A stretch of 64,000 bases of DNA from Candidatus Stackebrandtia excrementipullorum (GCA_019113825.1 DXGR01000135.1:22507-86506), one strand, 5' to 3'; counted from the first letter of the stretch, positions 8,811 to 18,057 are shown. Notes: a model not told the origin generated them from the sequence alone. Made by a program: numbers and translations.

Positions 8811-10091
8811 TCACTCTTCGGGATGGGAATCAAGCCGACGGCCCGTGGACATTCGAACGACCAGGGCACCCAGAAGCACCGCGGCCCCCACCTCGACCGC
8901 CATGGTCGCAGAGGTCTCCAGCATGGGCGCCCCCACCGTCATCCCGCCGACCGCGCCCGCGGTGACGAACACGAGAAGGGCCACCGCAAGGGCCACCGTC
9001 ACCGTCGCGGTCAACACCGCACCCAGCAGCGGCCACATGCGCAGGTCACGAGACCGCAGCGCCAGCTGAACACCGTAAAAGACTCCGATGGCGGGTGGAA
9101 TACCCAACAGCAGAGTGCCCCAGGTGCCCAAGGGGGCCGTCGGCACCGCACCGAACAACGGCAACGGCGGCAACACCGTCGGCAAATCCACCGCGATCAC
9201 ACGGACCGATGTTTCGGCACCGACCGAGAACCCCGGTCCCGAGAGGTACGCCAGCGCCCACACCCCCACGGTCGGCAGGTACACCAGGCTCAAAACTCCC
9301 ACCGCGATACCCGCGACACCGAAACCGTCGGCGATCTGTACAACCGCACCACCCGACGACGCCATCCCGACGCCCATCACCAACAGCCCGGCGGCAAGCG
9401 CCAGCATCGTCGACAACAGCCCGGTGCGCATGCCGCGTCGCAACCACACGGGGAAACGGTGCCACAGCAGATGGCCGCCGCCGGACTCGATCAAGGCGCC
9501 CAAGGCGGCGAAAACGATCGCCAGGATCGCGCCGTTGACGGCGGCGCGCCACGGCTGCACCGATACCGCGTCGCTGTCGACGAGGAACGCCACTATCGTC
9601 ACCATGCCCGTATAACACACGGTCACCGCCAATGTGGACGCACGAACGGCCGCGAAGTCCCGTCCGTTGACGGCGCGAACCGTGTGGGCTCCGGCCCTGA
9701 CCAGCCGCCAACTCACCGCGGCGATCAAAATCAGCGGGGCGACCGCCAGGGTCCCTCCGGTGATCTCGACCGGAACATCGTGTCCCAGCAGCCACGCCGC
9801 GCCGGCAAACCGGGCGACCTGATTGACCGGCTCGGTTCGACCCGCCGTCCACCACACGGTGATCACCGTGACCAGAATGGGCAGGAACACAACCAGACCG
9901 TTCCAACCGCTGGTCGCCACCGCGGCCGCGAACACGCCACGGGTCCGGGCGGGTATCAACGGCGATACCGCCACCGTCTCGCGTTGCACTCCGCGGGCAC
10001 GACCGTTACGAACCGTCTGCCGGGGCACCGCGACGGTCTCACGTTGCCTACCACGGCCATCGGTCAACCGGGGATCGCGCTCGTCATTCAT
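8811..10091 (-). CDS. DUF6350 multi-pass membrane protein
   Basis: A protein of about 426 aa with roughly ten hydrophobic segments and short loops, matching the actinobacterial DUF6350 family found directly upstream of purN-purH. The start at 10091 (MNDERDPRLTDGRG) is a choice; an ATG at 10109 is also possible and neither has a strong ribosome site. The basic, Arg-rich first 40 residues are cytoplasmic and contain a repeated RQRETVAVPR/VQRETVAVS segment. It lies 51 bases before purN. The biochemical role is unknown; a transport or cell-envelope function is only a guess. Confidence 0.8.
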   Translation of the reverse strand: MNDERDPRLTDGRGRQRETVAVPRQTVRNGRARGVQRETVAVSPLIPARTRGVFAAAVATSGWNGLVVFLPILVTVITVWWTAGRTEPVNQVARFAGAAWLLGHDVPVEITGGTLAVAPLILIAAVSWRLVRAGAHTVRAVNGRDFAAVRASTLAVTVCYTGMVTIVAFLVDSDAVSVQPWRAAVNGAILAIVFAALGALIESGGGHLLWHRFPVWLRRGMRTGLLSTMLALAAGLLVMGVGMASSGGAVVQIADGFGVAGIAVGVLSLVYLPTVGVWALAYLSGPGFSVGAETSVRVIAVDLPTVLPPLPLFGAVPTAPLGTWGTLLLGIPPAIGVFYGVQLALRSRDLRMWPLLGAVLTATVTVALAVALLVFVTAGAVGGMTVGAPMLETSATMAVEVGAAVLLGALVVRMSTGRRLDSHPEE

Positions 10092-10154
10092 CGTTGACAA
10101 GTTTGGCATGATCGCCGACGACAAACCCTTCGGTGGACATACGGCGCGGCCGAA

Positions 10155-11132
10155 TCAATCCGTCGGGTACAACGCGAACGGGTCTATACGCTCCGCCGCC
10201 TCAAACGACAGGTTCGTGTGGACCATGACCTCGGCGGTGGAATGGAACGGACCGTTCTCACGCCGCCACTCCACAATCTGCTCGGCGACCTGGCGTGTCA
10301 TACCCGGAATGGTCATGAGATACACCATCGGTGCGGCGTTCACGTCCATGAGACCACCGTCGTCGTAGGAGCGTCGAAGGTCGGGACGCCCGATCCGCAG
10401 TTCCCGTGCTTTAACCGGGTCCTCGGCGACGATACGCCGGGCCACCTCACGCAGTTGACGGCGCGTATCCGACTGAGCCATCGACAACCGTTTCCGCACC
10501 TCGGTGGTCCTCGACGCCTGCTGGTGCTCGATTCGTCGCACCAGTTTCTCGGTTGCATAAAAGACGTGTGCCGCCCCGACGGCCATGTTGATCAGCATGA
10601 ACACCAAAGACAGTGCCAGGAACGGGAAACCGATCGCGAACCCGAGAGCCACCACGAACGCCGAAGCCACGTATGCGGTGATCCAGGGCCACTGATTCCT
10701 CGCCTTCTGTCGCCTTGCCACATACCCGACGATGGGACCGGCGGCGAACCCGAGGGTGAGCAGAACGATCGCGCTCGCTCCCAACCCCCAGGCGGCGGCC
10801 CGTTGCCTTGCCGTGGCCCAGTAAGGCGACGACGACGGCACCGAAGCCGACCTTTGCATCTTCGGAGTCGAGTGAGCCGCCCCCGACACGATGGTGCCCA
10901 TGCGCTCTCGCAGTTGGCCCGTAGTGAGGACCGGAATACTCGCGGCCATCGCACGGGTGACCCTGTGGTCGTCGGCGGGGACGGTACGGTCCACGACGAC
11001 GAACGTGACCGCGGCATCGAAACGTTGCTTCAGTTCCGCGCCCGCGGAGTGCAGAAGCCTCCGGGCCTGCTGGGTGGGTTCTCCGTCTCCCAACACGAGC
11101 ACCCGCGAGCCGGCAAGGTTCGGTTCGGTCAT
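10155..11132 (-). CDS. Membrane protein with BRCT-like N-terminus and helix-hairpin-helix C-terminus
   Basis: A 325-aa protein with three parts. Residues 1-75 (SRVLVLGDGEP, then a Rossmann-like pattern) resemble a BRCT or small nucleotide-fold domain. About 120-205 hold two pairs of membrane helices in the pattern of actinobacterial DUF4870/TM2-like proteins. The end at about 275-325 (MTIPGMTRQVAEQIVEWR) is a ComEA-type helix-hairpin-helix. A basic, helical linker lies between. It sits between the purine genes and sucCD, all on the minus strand. The combination suggests a DNA-associated membrane protein, but that is inference; no enzyme motif is visible. Confidence 0.7.
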   Translation of the reverse strand: MTEPNLAGSRVLVLGDGEPTQQARRLLHSAGAELKQRFDAAVTFVVVDRTVPADDHRVTRAMAASIPVLTTGQLRERMGTIVSGAAHSTPKMQRSASVPSSSPYWATARQRAAAWGLGASAIVLLTLGFAAGPIVGYVARRQKARNQWPWITAYVASAFVVALGFAIGFPFLALSLVFMLINMAVGAAHVFYATEKLVRRIEHQQASRTTEVRKRLSMAQSDTRRQLREVARRIVAEDPVKARELRIGRPDLRRSYDDGGLMDVNAAPMVYLMTIPGMTRQVAEQIVEWRRENGPFHSTAEVMVHTNLSFEAAERIDPFALYPTD

Positions 11133-11317
11133 AGGGCGTGGCTTTCAACGTACGTTGGTGGGGCGATCTTGATGTTAACGCGGAACAACCACTCCCCGGC
11201 CGGATAAGCGTCACGGACCGTACATCGACCGGTTCGGGTGCGTTTGACGACCTTTTGGGGGTTACCTTCCGCCGCGTACACGATGGTCCGAGCGTCCGAC
11301 GAAAACGTGCACGGCGC

Positions 11318-11363
11318 GTCGAAGGCCCCGCACACACGGTCTCGTGTGTGCGGGGCCTTCGAC
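11318..11363 (-). terminator. Long perfect hairpin after sucD
   Basis: A 21-bp perfect inverted repeat with a 4-base loop, 24 bases beyond the sucD stop. It lacks a clear T run, as is common in high-GC actinobacteria, but its position and stability indicate the end of the sucCD transcript. Confidence 0.82.
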
Positions 11364-11386
11364 AAACCGCCAAGCGGCGAGTGAAC

Positions 11387-12274
11387 TCAGAGTCCCTTAA
11401 CGACGTCGCGCATGAGGCGGGCCGTCTCGGAAGGGGTTTTACCGACACGAACACCTGCGGCGCCCAGCGCCTCGGCCTTTGCATCGGCGGTACCCGCCGA
11501 ACCGGAGATGATGGCGCCTGCGTGACCCATCGTCTTTCCCGGAGGCGCGGTGAATCCGGCGATGTAGCCGACCACGGGCTTCGTCACGTTCGCCTTGATG
11601 TACTCGGCGGCACGTTCTTCGGCGTCTCCACCGATCTCACCGATCATGACGATCGCCTCGGTCTCGTCGTCCGCCTGGAACGCCTCGAGACAGTCGATGT
11701 GAGTCGTTCCGATGACGGGGTCGCCACCGATGCCCACACACGAGGAGAAACCGATGTCACGCAGCTCGTACATCAACTGGTAGGTCAACGTACCCGACTT
11801 CGACACCAGACCGATCTTTCCGCTGCCGGTGATGTCGGCCGGGATGATTCCCGCGTTCGACTTACCGGGGCTGATCACGCCGGGACAGTTCGGACCGATG
11901 ATCCGAGTCGTGTTGTTCTTGGCCTGCGCGTGCGCCCAGAACCCGACCGAGTCGTGCACCGGGATTCCCTCGGTGATCACCACGGCCAGCGGGATTTCGG
12001 CGTCAACGGCCTCGACGACCGCGTCCTTGGCGAACTTCGGCGGAACGAACACCACGGTGGTGTCGGCACCGGTTTCGGCCATCGCGTCGGCGACCGACGC
12101 GAACACGGGCAGCGACGTACCGTCGAAGTCCACCTTGGTGCCGGCTTTGCGCGGGTTGACGCCGCCCACGACGTTGGATCCGGCTGCGAGCATGCGACGC
12201 GTGTGCTTGGTGCCTTCGGCGCCGGTCATGCCCTGGACGATGATTTTGCTGTTCTCGTTCAGAAAGATAGCCAC
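11387..12274 (-). CDS. sucD: Succinate-CoA ligase, alpha subunit
   Basis: A 295-aa subunit that binds CoA and carries the phosphohistidine. The GTG start at 12274 ([17 protein letters not shown]) is one base past the sucC stop, giving coupled translation; the longer open frame is rejected because family members start here. The CoA-binding motif [11 protein letters not shown] is near 14-24, GPNCPGVI near 123-130, and the phosphorylated His lies in GHAGAIISG near 240-248. With SucC it converts succinyl-CoA to succinate with nucleotide triphosphate formation. Confidence 0.97.
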   Translation of the reverse strand: MAIFLNENSKIIVQGMTGAEGTKHTRRMLAAGSNVVGGVNPRKAGTKVDFDGTSLPVFASVADAMAETGADTTVVFVPPKFAKDAVVEAVDAEIPLAVVITEGIPVHDSVGFWAHAQAKNNTTRIIGPNCPGVISPGKSNAGIIPADITGSGKIGLVSKSGTLTYQLMYELRDIGFSSCVGIGGDPVIGTTHIDCLEAFQADDETEAIVMIGEIGGDAEERAAEYIKANVTKPVVGYIAGFTAPPGKTMGHAGAIISGSAGTADAKAEALGAAGVRVGKTPSETARLMRDVVKGL

Positions 12275-12275
12275 G

Positions 12276-13454
12276 TCATGCTCCCTTGGCTGCCAGCTCG
12301 GCGGCCCGGTCGGCCGCGCCATCCATCGTGTCGACCCGAGTCACCAGCGGATGGGCCGCCTCGTCCAGGATCGAGCGGCCAAGCTCGGCGTTGTTGCCGT
12401 CCAGGCGCACCACCAGCGGCTTGTCCACGGTCTCACCGCGTTCGGACAGCATGTTCAATGCGCCCACGATGCCGTTGGCGACCTCGTCGCATGCCGTGAT
12501 ACCACCGAAAACGTTCACGAAAACGCTCTTGACGGCGGGGTCCGACAGCACGACCTCCAGGCCGGCGGCCATGACGGCGGCCGATGCGCCACCGCCGATG
12601 TCGAGGAAGTTCGCGGGCTTGACGTTGCCGTGTTTCTCACCGGCGTAAGCAACGACATCGAGAGTGGACATGACGAGTCCGGCTCCGTTGCCGATGATGC
12701 CGACCTCACCGTCGAGCTTGACGTAGTTGAGGTCCGCCTTCTTCGCGCGTTGCTCCAGCGGGTCGATCGAGGCGGAATCCTCGAGCTCCGCGTGGTCGGG
12801 GTGACGGAACGCCGCGTTCTCGTCCAACGTCACCTTCGCGTCCAACGCCAGAGCGCGACCCTCCGGGGTACGCACCAGCGGGTTCACCTCGACCAGCGTC
12901 GCGTCCTCGGCCACGAACGCCTTCCACAGCTTGACGACCATGTCGATCAGCTGGTCCTTCAGGTCGGCGGGGAAGCCGGCCCGGTCGACGATCTGCTCCG
13001 CGACGGTGGCGTCCACACCGGTCAGCGCACTGATCGGCAGCTTGAGCACCTTGTCGGGGGTTTCCTCCGCGACCTGCTCAATGTCCATTCCGCCTTCGGT
13101 CGACGCAATGCACAGGAAGGTGCGGTTGGCGCGATCCAGCAGGAACGAGAGGTAGTACTCCGAGTCGATGTCGGCGGTGATCGTGATCATCACCTTGCCG
13201 ACCTTGTGCCCCTTGATGTCCATGCCCAGGATGTTTCCGGCATGTTCACGGGCCTGCTCGACGTCATCGGCAAGTTTGACGCCACCGGCTTTTCCTCGGC
13301 CGCCAACCTTCACCTGGGCTTTGACGACAACGCGTCCGTTAAGCCGTTCGGCGAGGCCTACCGCCTCGTCGACGGTGGTGGCCACGCCGCCGTCCAGCAC
13401 CGGCACACCGTGCCGGGCGAACAGGGCGCGTCCCTGGTATTCGTACAGGTCCAC
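12276..13454 (-). CDS. sucC: Succinate-CoA ligase (ADP/GDP-forming), beta subunit
   Basis: A 392-aa ATP-grasp subunit. It starts [19 protein letters not shown], typical of the family. The nucleotide-binding region [20 protein letters not shown] is at about 47-66, acidic Mg ligands follow near 190-210 (LVEVNPLV), and the interface loop [10 protein letters not shown] is near 283-292. It is the first gene of the sucCD pair. The 271 bases upstream, shared with the end of the YqeY-like gene, must contain its promoter; I see no clear operator there. Confidence 0.97.
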   Translation of the reverse strand: MDLYEYQGRALFARHGVPVLDGGVATTVDEAVGLAERLNGRVVVKAQVKVGGRGKAGGVKLADDVEQAREHAGNILGMDIKGHKVGKVMITITADIDSEYYLSFLLDRANRTFLCIASTEGGMDIEQVAEETPDKVLKLPISALTGVDATVAEQIVDRAGFPADLKDQLIDMVVKLWKAFVAEDATLVEVNPLVRTPEGRALALDAKVTLDENAAFRHPDHAELEDSASIDPLEQRAKKADLNYVKLDGEVGIIGNGAGLVMSTLDVVAYAGEKHGNVKPANFLDIGGGASAAVMAAGLEVVLSDPAVKSVFVNVFGGITACDEVANGIVGALNMLSERGETVDKPLVVRLDGNNAELGRSILDEAAHPLVTRVDTMDGAADRAAELAAKGA

Positions 13455-13725
13455 TGTTTGAAGTCCGCTCCTGTCGTGTCAACGTTGACGGGACCCTTGC
13501 CCGGTACCGGTGACCGGACGAGACCTTGCAGCAAGGCCGCCGTCGACAAGTCGGGCGATGGGCACCTCGGGCCTCACCAGCCGAACCGGTTGGTGGCACG
13601 ATGGCACAGGAGTCCCATCCAGGCAGCGTATCGCCGACGGGCGCACCGGTTTCCGCCCGGGTACACGGGGTGGGGTATTTCACGTCGCCGGATCAAGCGA
13701 GAGACACCTGCCTTATGGCGCGGCT

Positions 13726-14181
13726 TCAACCGGTCAGACGGGCCTTCACCAGACCGGCGACGACCTTCCCGTCGGCACGTCCGGCCAATGTGGCCTGTAC
13801 AGCTTTCATGGCCTGCCCCATCTGCCTCGGTTCGCGGAAACCCTCGTCGTCGAGGACCCGGTCGACGATGTCGACGATCTCGTCGTGCGTCAACGGTTGC
13901 GGCAGGTAGGCGACCAGCACCGCCTCCTCGGCACGTTCACGCGCCGCCTGATCGGGACGGCCACCGTTCTCGAACGCGTCCGCGGCCTCCTTACGCTGCT
14001 TGGCCTGCTTCGCGATTACCTTCTGCACCTCGTTGTCGGACAATTCCCGCACCGACGCACCGGAGACCTCGGCATTACGGATCGCGGTCATCACCATCCG
14101 CAGTGTGTTCAAGACCAACTCGTCACGGCTTTTCATCGCCGCCTTCATGTCGGTTTCCAGCCGGGTCTTCAGAGAGCTCAT
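13726..14181 (-). CDS. GatB/YqeY domain protein
   Basis: A 151-aa soluble protein matching YqeY, a stand-alone relative of the tRNA-binding tail of GatB. The start at 14181 (MSSLKTRLETDMKAAMKSRD) is used rather than the upstream extension, which would overlap the divergent gene. Family signatures are LNTLRMVMTAIRNAEV at about 22-37 and AYLPQPLTHDEI at about 90-101. The C-terminus ends in the usual GKVVAGLVKARLTG. The family's biochemical role is not settled. It is divergent from the metallophosphoesterase gene with only 25 bases between the start codons. Confidence 0.9.
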   Translation of the reverse strand: MSSLKTRLETDMKAAMKSRDELVLNTLRMVMTAIRNAEVSGASVRELSDNEVQKVIAKQAKQRKEAADAFENGGRPDQAARERAEEAVLVAYLPQPLTHDEIVDIVDRVLDDEGFREPRQMGQAMKAVQATLAGRADGKVVAGLVKARLTG

Positions 14182-14206
14182 GGCATAACAAACTACCGTG
14201 GGGACC

Positions 14207-15097
14207 ATGAAGAAGCGAAGCGTTATCACCGCAGCCGGGGCCGTGGCCGCCGCCGGAGCCACCGCCCTCGCCTACGCGTATCTCATCGAGCGACAGCGTT
14301 ACACACTTCGCCGATTCGACATACCCGTTCTCGCGCCGGAATCGGAGCCTCTCCGAATTCTTCACCTGTCGGACCTTCACCTCACACCCGACCAGGAGAA
14401 GAAGGTCGACTGGGTGGCCTCGTTGGCCGCACTCGACCCCGACCTCGTCCTCCTGACCGGCGACAACATCGCACACCCCGAGGCGATCTCGACACTCGTC
14501 ATGGCCTTGGGACCGCTCATGGACACTCCCGGCGCCTTCGTGTTCGGTTCGAACGACTATTACGGCCCCGTGTTGAAGAATCCCTTCACGTACTTCAACC
14601 CCAATCGGGAGCACCGCTACGGCGACGAGCTTCCCACCGAGGAGCTCCGCAAACTCCTGACCGGCGCCGGCTGGACCGACCTCAACAACACGACCGCGAA
14701 TCTGTCGGCGGGCGGACGCCGAATCGGGCTCGCCGGTGTCGACGATCCTCACTTCGACCTAGACGACTACGACCTCATCGCCGGACCCGCCGACGACAAC
14801 GTCGACGTCAGTATCGGCATGACACACTCCCCCGAACCACGTGTGCTGGACCAGATGGCCGCCGACGGTTACCAACTTCTCGTCGCAGGCCACACCCACG
14901 GCGGCCAGGTGTGCGTCCCCGGGTACGGCGCATTGGTCACCAACTGCGGTATCGACCGTCGACGGGTGAAGGGACTCCACCGTTACGGCGCCTCGTGGCT
15001 GCACGTTTCAGCAGGGTTGGGCACGAGCCCGTACGCACCGATCCGGTTCGCCTGCCCGCCCGAGGCCAGTGTCCTGACCTTGACCGCGTCGTCCTGA
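14207..15097 (+). CDS. Membrane-anchored metallophosphoesterase
   Basis: A 296-aa calcineurin-like phosphoesterase. An N-terminal membrane anchor at about 5-27 (VITAAGAVAAAGATALAYAY) precedes the catalytic domain. Metal-binding motifs are HLSDLHL near 54-60, LTGDNIA near 85-91, GSNDYYG near 111-117 and AGHTHGGQ near 227-234, the last with two His ligands. It resembles the YkuE/YaeI group of predicted envelope phosphodiesterases, but the substrate is unknown. The ATG at 14207 follows GGGGA; an in-frame GTG at 14198 is less likely. Confidence 0.92.
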   Translation: MKKRSVITAAGAVAAAGATALAYAYLIERQRYTLRRFDIPVLAPESEPLRILHLSDLHLTPDQEKKVDWVASLAALDPDLVLLTGDNIAHPEAISTLVMALGPLMDTPGAFVFGSNDYYGPVLKNPFTYFNPNREHRYGDELPTEELRKLLTGAGWTDLNNTTANLSAGGRRIGLAGVDDPHFDLDDYDLIAGPADDNVDVSIGMTHSPEPRVLDQMAADGYQLLVAGHTHGGQVCVPGYGALVTNCGIDRRRVKGLHRYGASWLHVSAGLGTSPYAPIRFACPPEASVLTLTASS

Positions 15098-15168
15098 CAC
15101 GCACACCCGATACCCCCGCGCGCACCGCTGGGACGATTGGTTACCATTGCTCAGCACCATTCCGGTGT

Positions 15169-15386
15169 GAACGGGCTGTGGCTCGGTGGTGAGCTTGCGA
15201 ACCACTGGAAGCATGGCGTAGCGCGCTTTTGCGCGCTGCCAAGCTGCTGCAGAACCAACCGTTGTTCAACTTAATAAGAACGGGCTGTGGCGCAGTGGTG
15301 AGTTTACGAACCACTGGAAGCATGGCGTAGCGCGCTTTTGCGCGCTGCCAAGCTGCTGCAGAACCAACCGTTGTTCAACTTAATAA
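15169..15386 (+). repeat. Two tandem 109-bp repeats containing the 5' end of tRNA-Pro
   Basis: Two units (15169-15277 and 15278-15386) are nearly identical, differing at a handful of positions in the first 35 bases. Each opens with CGGGCTGTGG, the start of the intact tRNA-Pro that follows directly; unit 2 matches its first 15 bases. Each then has a hairpin CAGTGGT/ACCACTG (strongest in unit 2), a second hairpin AGCGCGC-TTTT-GCGCGCT, and GCCAAGCTGC, which resembles the reverse complement of the tRNA D-arm. Each unit ends in TTAATAA. No protein is encoded. They look like duplicated, partly inverted tRNA fragments. Confidence 0.85.
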
Positions 15387-15389
15387 GAA

Positions 15390-15466
<77 letters not shown>

Positions 15467-15550
15467 TGTGTTGTTTATCGGTCGCCGTGCACCACAAGCG
15501 GCGACCCTCCCCCGGTCTCCCCACCCGCACGCCGGACCACCACACCACCA

Positions 15551-15614
15551 AGAGGCCGCAGGTTCCCACAAGGCCGCGAAGCGGCCCCAAAAACATGGCC
15601 TGTCAGCCCGACCA
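15551..15614 (+). repeat. Interrupted copy of the tRNA-Pro 3' half
   Basis: AGAGGCCGCAGGTTC at 15551-15565 matches the variable/T-arm of the tRNA upstream with one change. After an insertion of about 33 bases containing GGCCGC-GAA-GCGGCC, the sequence CCTGTCAGCCCGACCA at 15599-15614 repeats the last 16 bases of the tRNA exactly. It cannot be a functional tRNA. It is placed like an attachment-site duplication left by an element that integrated at the tRNA 3' end. Confidence 0.75.
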
Positions 15615-15880
15615 GGGTCGAGGCTGATTTCTGGTACCGGTAACCGGCTTTTCGGGGAGCCTAAGGGGGCGCCGGAGTCTGCCGTGGGCGGCTGAACGGT
15701 CTTTCAACGGTCTGTGCACCGCCCGTGGTCACCGGAAGCAACTCATGGTGACCCGCCGCCTCCGGGTCAGCAACCGTATGGTCCGGTTCCTGCCGCCGTC
15801 GCTCGTTGTGTCCGGTGGTGACAGTTCACTGTTTCGAGGCGTGTCGTGTCGTCGTGTGCCGCCGACCGGGGGAACGTGAA
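15615..15880. other. Intergenic stretch without a recognised gene
   Basis: Between the tRNA-Pro fragment and the terminator of the peptidoglycan-binding protein gene I see no convincing coding frame or RNA. Possible short frames lack ribosome sites and show no family resemblance. Confidence 0.5.
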
Positions 15881-15912
15881 CGCGCCCCTTCGGACGTATC
15901 CGAAGGGGCGCG
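15881..15912 (-). terminator. Terminator of the peptidoglycan-binding protein gene
   Basis: A 14-bp perfect stem, CGCGCCCCTTCGGA with its complement, around a 4-base loop, 10 bases past the stop codon at 15923. Confidence 0.85.
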
Positions 15913-15922
15913 TGGTCGGAGG

Positions 15923-16894
15923 TTAGGAGCTGAGGAGGGTTTGCCAGGTCTGGGCGCCTACCACGCCGTCGACCGCGATCTTCTTGGCCGACTGGAACGA
16001 GGTCACGGCCGATTTCGTGGCCGGGCCGAATTCGCCGTCGACCACCAGGTTCGAGCCCTGCGCGTTGAGTTGCGCCTGGAGTGCCTTGACCGCGGACCCG
16101 GAGTCGCCCTGTTTCAGGGTGACGATGAGCGCGGACCATGTTTGCGCACCGATGACGCCGTCGACGGTCAGTCCCTTGGAGGACTGGAACGCCTGGACGG
16201 CGGCCTTCGTGGCGGGCCCGAAGTCACCGTCGGCGGTCGCCGCGTGGCCCTTGGCGGTGAGCAGGTGCTGGGCTGCGACGACGTCGGCGCCCTTGCTTCC
16301 CTGTTTCAGGACCGGCCAGGTCGGGCTGGGCGCCGGGTTGCCCGATGCTTCGGCGATCAGGGCGCGTGCCTTGGATTCGGCCTGGTCGTATCGTTCCGGG
16401 TAGGCCGAGCGCTGCACGCTTTGCGCCAGCTGTCCGGCGGTGTAGCCGGGGTTGCGCTGGTCGTTGGGGATGGCCTGGTCGAGGAATTTGTTGGTGGCGT
16501 GCGGGACGTCCATGCACAGCGAGGCGGGGTTGCACCATCCTTGGCTGGGGCGTTGCTGGAACACGCCGAGCGAGTCCCTGTCGCCACAGTTGAGGTTGTG
16601 CATGTGTGACTCGACCCAGCCGGCTTCGAACATGGCCAGCATGACCTTGTCGTTGACGCCTCGGTTGACACCGATGTTGTACAGCTGTTGGATGACCGCG
16701 GGGTCGTGGTTGGGCGGTACCGCGCACATGGGATCGACTTCGGCGTTGGCGCCGATGTCGGCGGTTACCGTTGCTTCGGTCGAGGTGGTGTTGTCGGCCG
16801 TGGCGGCCGGTGCGCTGAGTCCTATGGCGACGGCAGCGGTCGCCGCCACGGTGAGTACGCGCAGTAGCAGCTTTCTGCCGCTTCGGAATGACAT
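15923..16894 (-). CDS. Secreted protein with two peptidoglycan-binding domains
   Basis: A 323-aa exported protein. The start at 16894 follows GGAGG. The signal peptide is MSFRSGRKLLLRVLTVAATA followed by an Ala-rich stretch and a likely cut after ATADN. Residues about 55-175 form a Cys-containing domain (MLAMFEAGWVESHMHNLNCG, GVFQQRPSQGW) resembling a lysozyme-like fold seen in actinobacterial secreted proteins. Two PG_binding_1 repeats follow at about 190-255 and 260-323, each with VDGxxGxxTW. It probably acts on or docks to the cell wall. I cannot assign the bond it cleaves. Confidence 0.85.
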   Translation of the reverse strand: MSFRSGRKLLLRVLTVAATAAVAIGLSAPAATADNTTSTEATVTADIGANAEVDPMCAVPPNHDPAVIQQLYNIGVNRGVNDKVMLAMFEAGWVESHMHNLNCGDRDSLGVFQQRPSQGWCNPASLCMDVPHATNKFLDQAIPNDQRNPGYTAGQLAQSVQRSAYPERYDQAESKARALIAEASGNPAPSPTWPVLKQGSKGADVVAAQHLLTAKGHAATADGDFGPATKAAVQAFQSSKGLTVDGVIGAQTWSALIVTLKQGDSGSAVKALQAQLNAQGSNLVVDGEFGPATKSAVTSFQSAKKIAVDGVVGAQTWQTLLSS

Positions 16895-17120
16895 CGTGAA
16901 GTCCTCCAGGGGGATGCCGGTATCGGGCCTTGACCCGCTGTTGCCCTGTTGTGTTTCGTTGTGACGTGTGTCCGGGCATGTCACGTGCAGCAAATTATCA
17001 GATTTCGATATCTCTAAGGCTTGTCGAGAGCGGGCGTCTTGTACCACACGGCCAAGCGGAGGTGCCCAACCGTGCCGAAGCGGACATATACGTCGTTGCA
17101 TTATGGCCGCGTTATGGACA
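16895..17120. other. Upstream region of the peptidoglycan-binding protein gene
   Basis: A gap of about 320 bases between this gene and the MerR gene, both on the minus strand. It contains the MerR terminator (annotated separately) and an AT-richer patch around 16990-17020 likely to be the promoter zone. I looked for the c-di-AMP riboswitch that often precedes cell-wall genes in this phylum and did not find its conserved blocks. Confidence 0.5.
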
Positions 17121-17141
17121 GCCGATCCCGATGGGATCGGC
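17121..17141 (-). terminator. Hairpin after the MerR-family gene
   Basis: GCCGATCCC and GGGATCGGC form a perfect 9-bp stem with a 3-base loop, about 75 bases past the MerR stop codon. No T tract. Confidence 0.6.
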
Positions 17142-17215
17142 CGCGTAGCCGTGCGGCGGCGTCCCATGACCGCCATACGATGCCTTCGCACCGAGCCGGT
17201 GTGATGGGTTGAAAA

Positions 17216-18043
17216 CTATTCGCAGTGTCCTGATGGACGCACCGGGCATTGCAACTCGACCGTGCAGTCCCCGTTTTGGTCCGGCGGCTCGAGAAAGATC
17301 TGCCGGTGCAGCCCGTCCGACACCAGTCCCCGATTCTCCAGCGCGGTGTCGATGGTGAACCAGGCGTCGGCGATCTCGGTCGCCGGGCCGCGATGGACGA
17401 CCCGGGCCCCGGAGGGAACGGTCGGCAGGTCGACCAGCTCGACGCCGTCCACGTCGGGCACGATGTCGGGTGCTTCAACGGCGGCGGCCACCTCGATTCC
17501 GGCGCCACCGGGCCGTCCGTAAAAAGTCCGAATCCCGGCGCCCTCCACTGCCGTCCCGGCCGCGGCGAGCCGGTCGCGCAGGGCCTCGAAAAGCGGCCCG
17601 GTCACTCGACTTATCTCGGTGGTGTCGTTGACTTCGGTACGAACCTGGAGAAGTCGAAGCGCGGGAAGCGGTGTGAGGCGAAGCATGCGATTCGTCATGG
17701 TCAGCCCTCGTTCAATGGATCGGAGTCTTCTTCCCACCTCGTCGAGCCGTCGGAGGTCGGCTCGGATCCGATCGTCGAGTTCGGCATGTCGCCGTCTCAA
17801 CATGCCGTGAAGCTGCTCCACCGTGACGTTTTCGTCGAGGATGGCGCGGCACTCCGCGAGGGTGAACCCGAGTTCCTTCAAAGCGACCAGACTGTCGACC
17901 CGCCCGACCTGCGAAGCCGAATACCACCGGTATCCCGTGGCCGGATCGACACGGTGCGGTTTTACGAGCCCAAGCTCGTCGTAGTGGCGCAGCATGCGGA
18001 CAGACACACGGGTCCGCCGGGCGAGTTCTCCGATGCTCAACAT
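17216..18043 (-). CDS. MerR-family transcriptional regulator with GyrI-like effector domain
   Basis: A 275-aa regulator. The start at 18043 (MLSIGELARRTRVSVRMLRH) follows GGAGG. Residues 1-70 are the winged helix-turn-helix (YDELGLVKPHRVDPATGYRWY). A helical dimerisation stretch spans about 75-120. The C-terminal 150 residues resemble the AraC-effector/GyrI small-molecule binding fold of BmrR-type regulators. Such proteins twist promoters with long spacers to activate efflux or detoxification genes. No such target is adjacent, so it may regulate itself or act elsewhere. Confidence 0.9.
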   Translation of the reverse strand: MLSIGELARRTRVSVRMLRHYDELGLVKPHRVDPATGYRWYSASQVGRVDSLVALKELGFTLAECRAILDENVTVEQLHGMLRRRHAELDDRIRADLRRLDEVGRRLRSIERGLTMTNRMLRLTPLPALRLLQVRTEVNDTTEISRVTGPLFEALRDRLAAAGTAVEGAGIRTFYGRPGGAGIEVAAAVEAPDIVPDVDGVELVDLPTVPSGARVVHRGPATEIADAWFTIDTALENRGLVSDGLHRQIFLEPPDQNGDCTVELQCPVRPSGHCE

Positions 18044-18057
18044 GGTTCCTCCACCCC

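Noticed and set aside
13510..15192. Plus-strand open frame of 560 aa over the YqeY and metallophosphoesterase genes
   Set aside because: Overlaps two recognisable genes in other frames, is Arg/Pro-rich and matches no family.
15169..15386. CRISPR array
   Set aside because: Only two direct repeats of 109 bases, with no spacers; they contain tRNA sequence and hairpins instead, and no cas gene is nearby.
16895..17215. c-di-AMP (ydaO) riboswitch before the peptidoglycan-binding protein gene
   Set aside because: The conserved blocks of the motif could not be found; only a MerR terminator hairpin and an AT-rich patch are visible.
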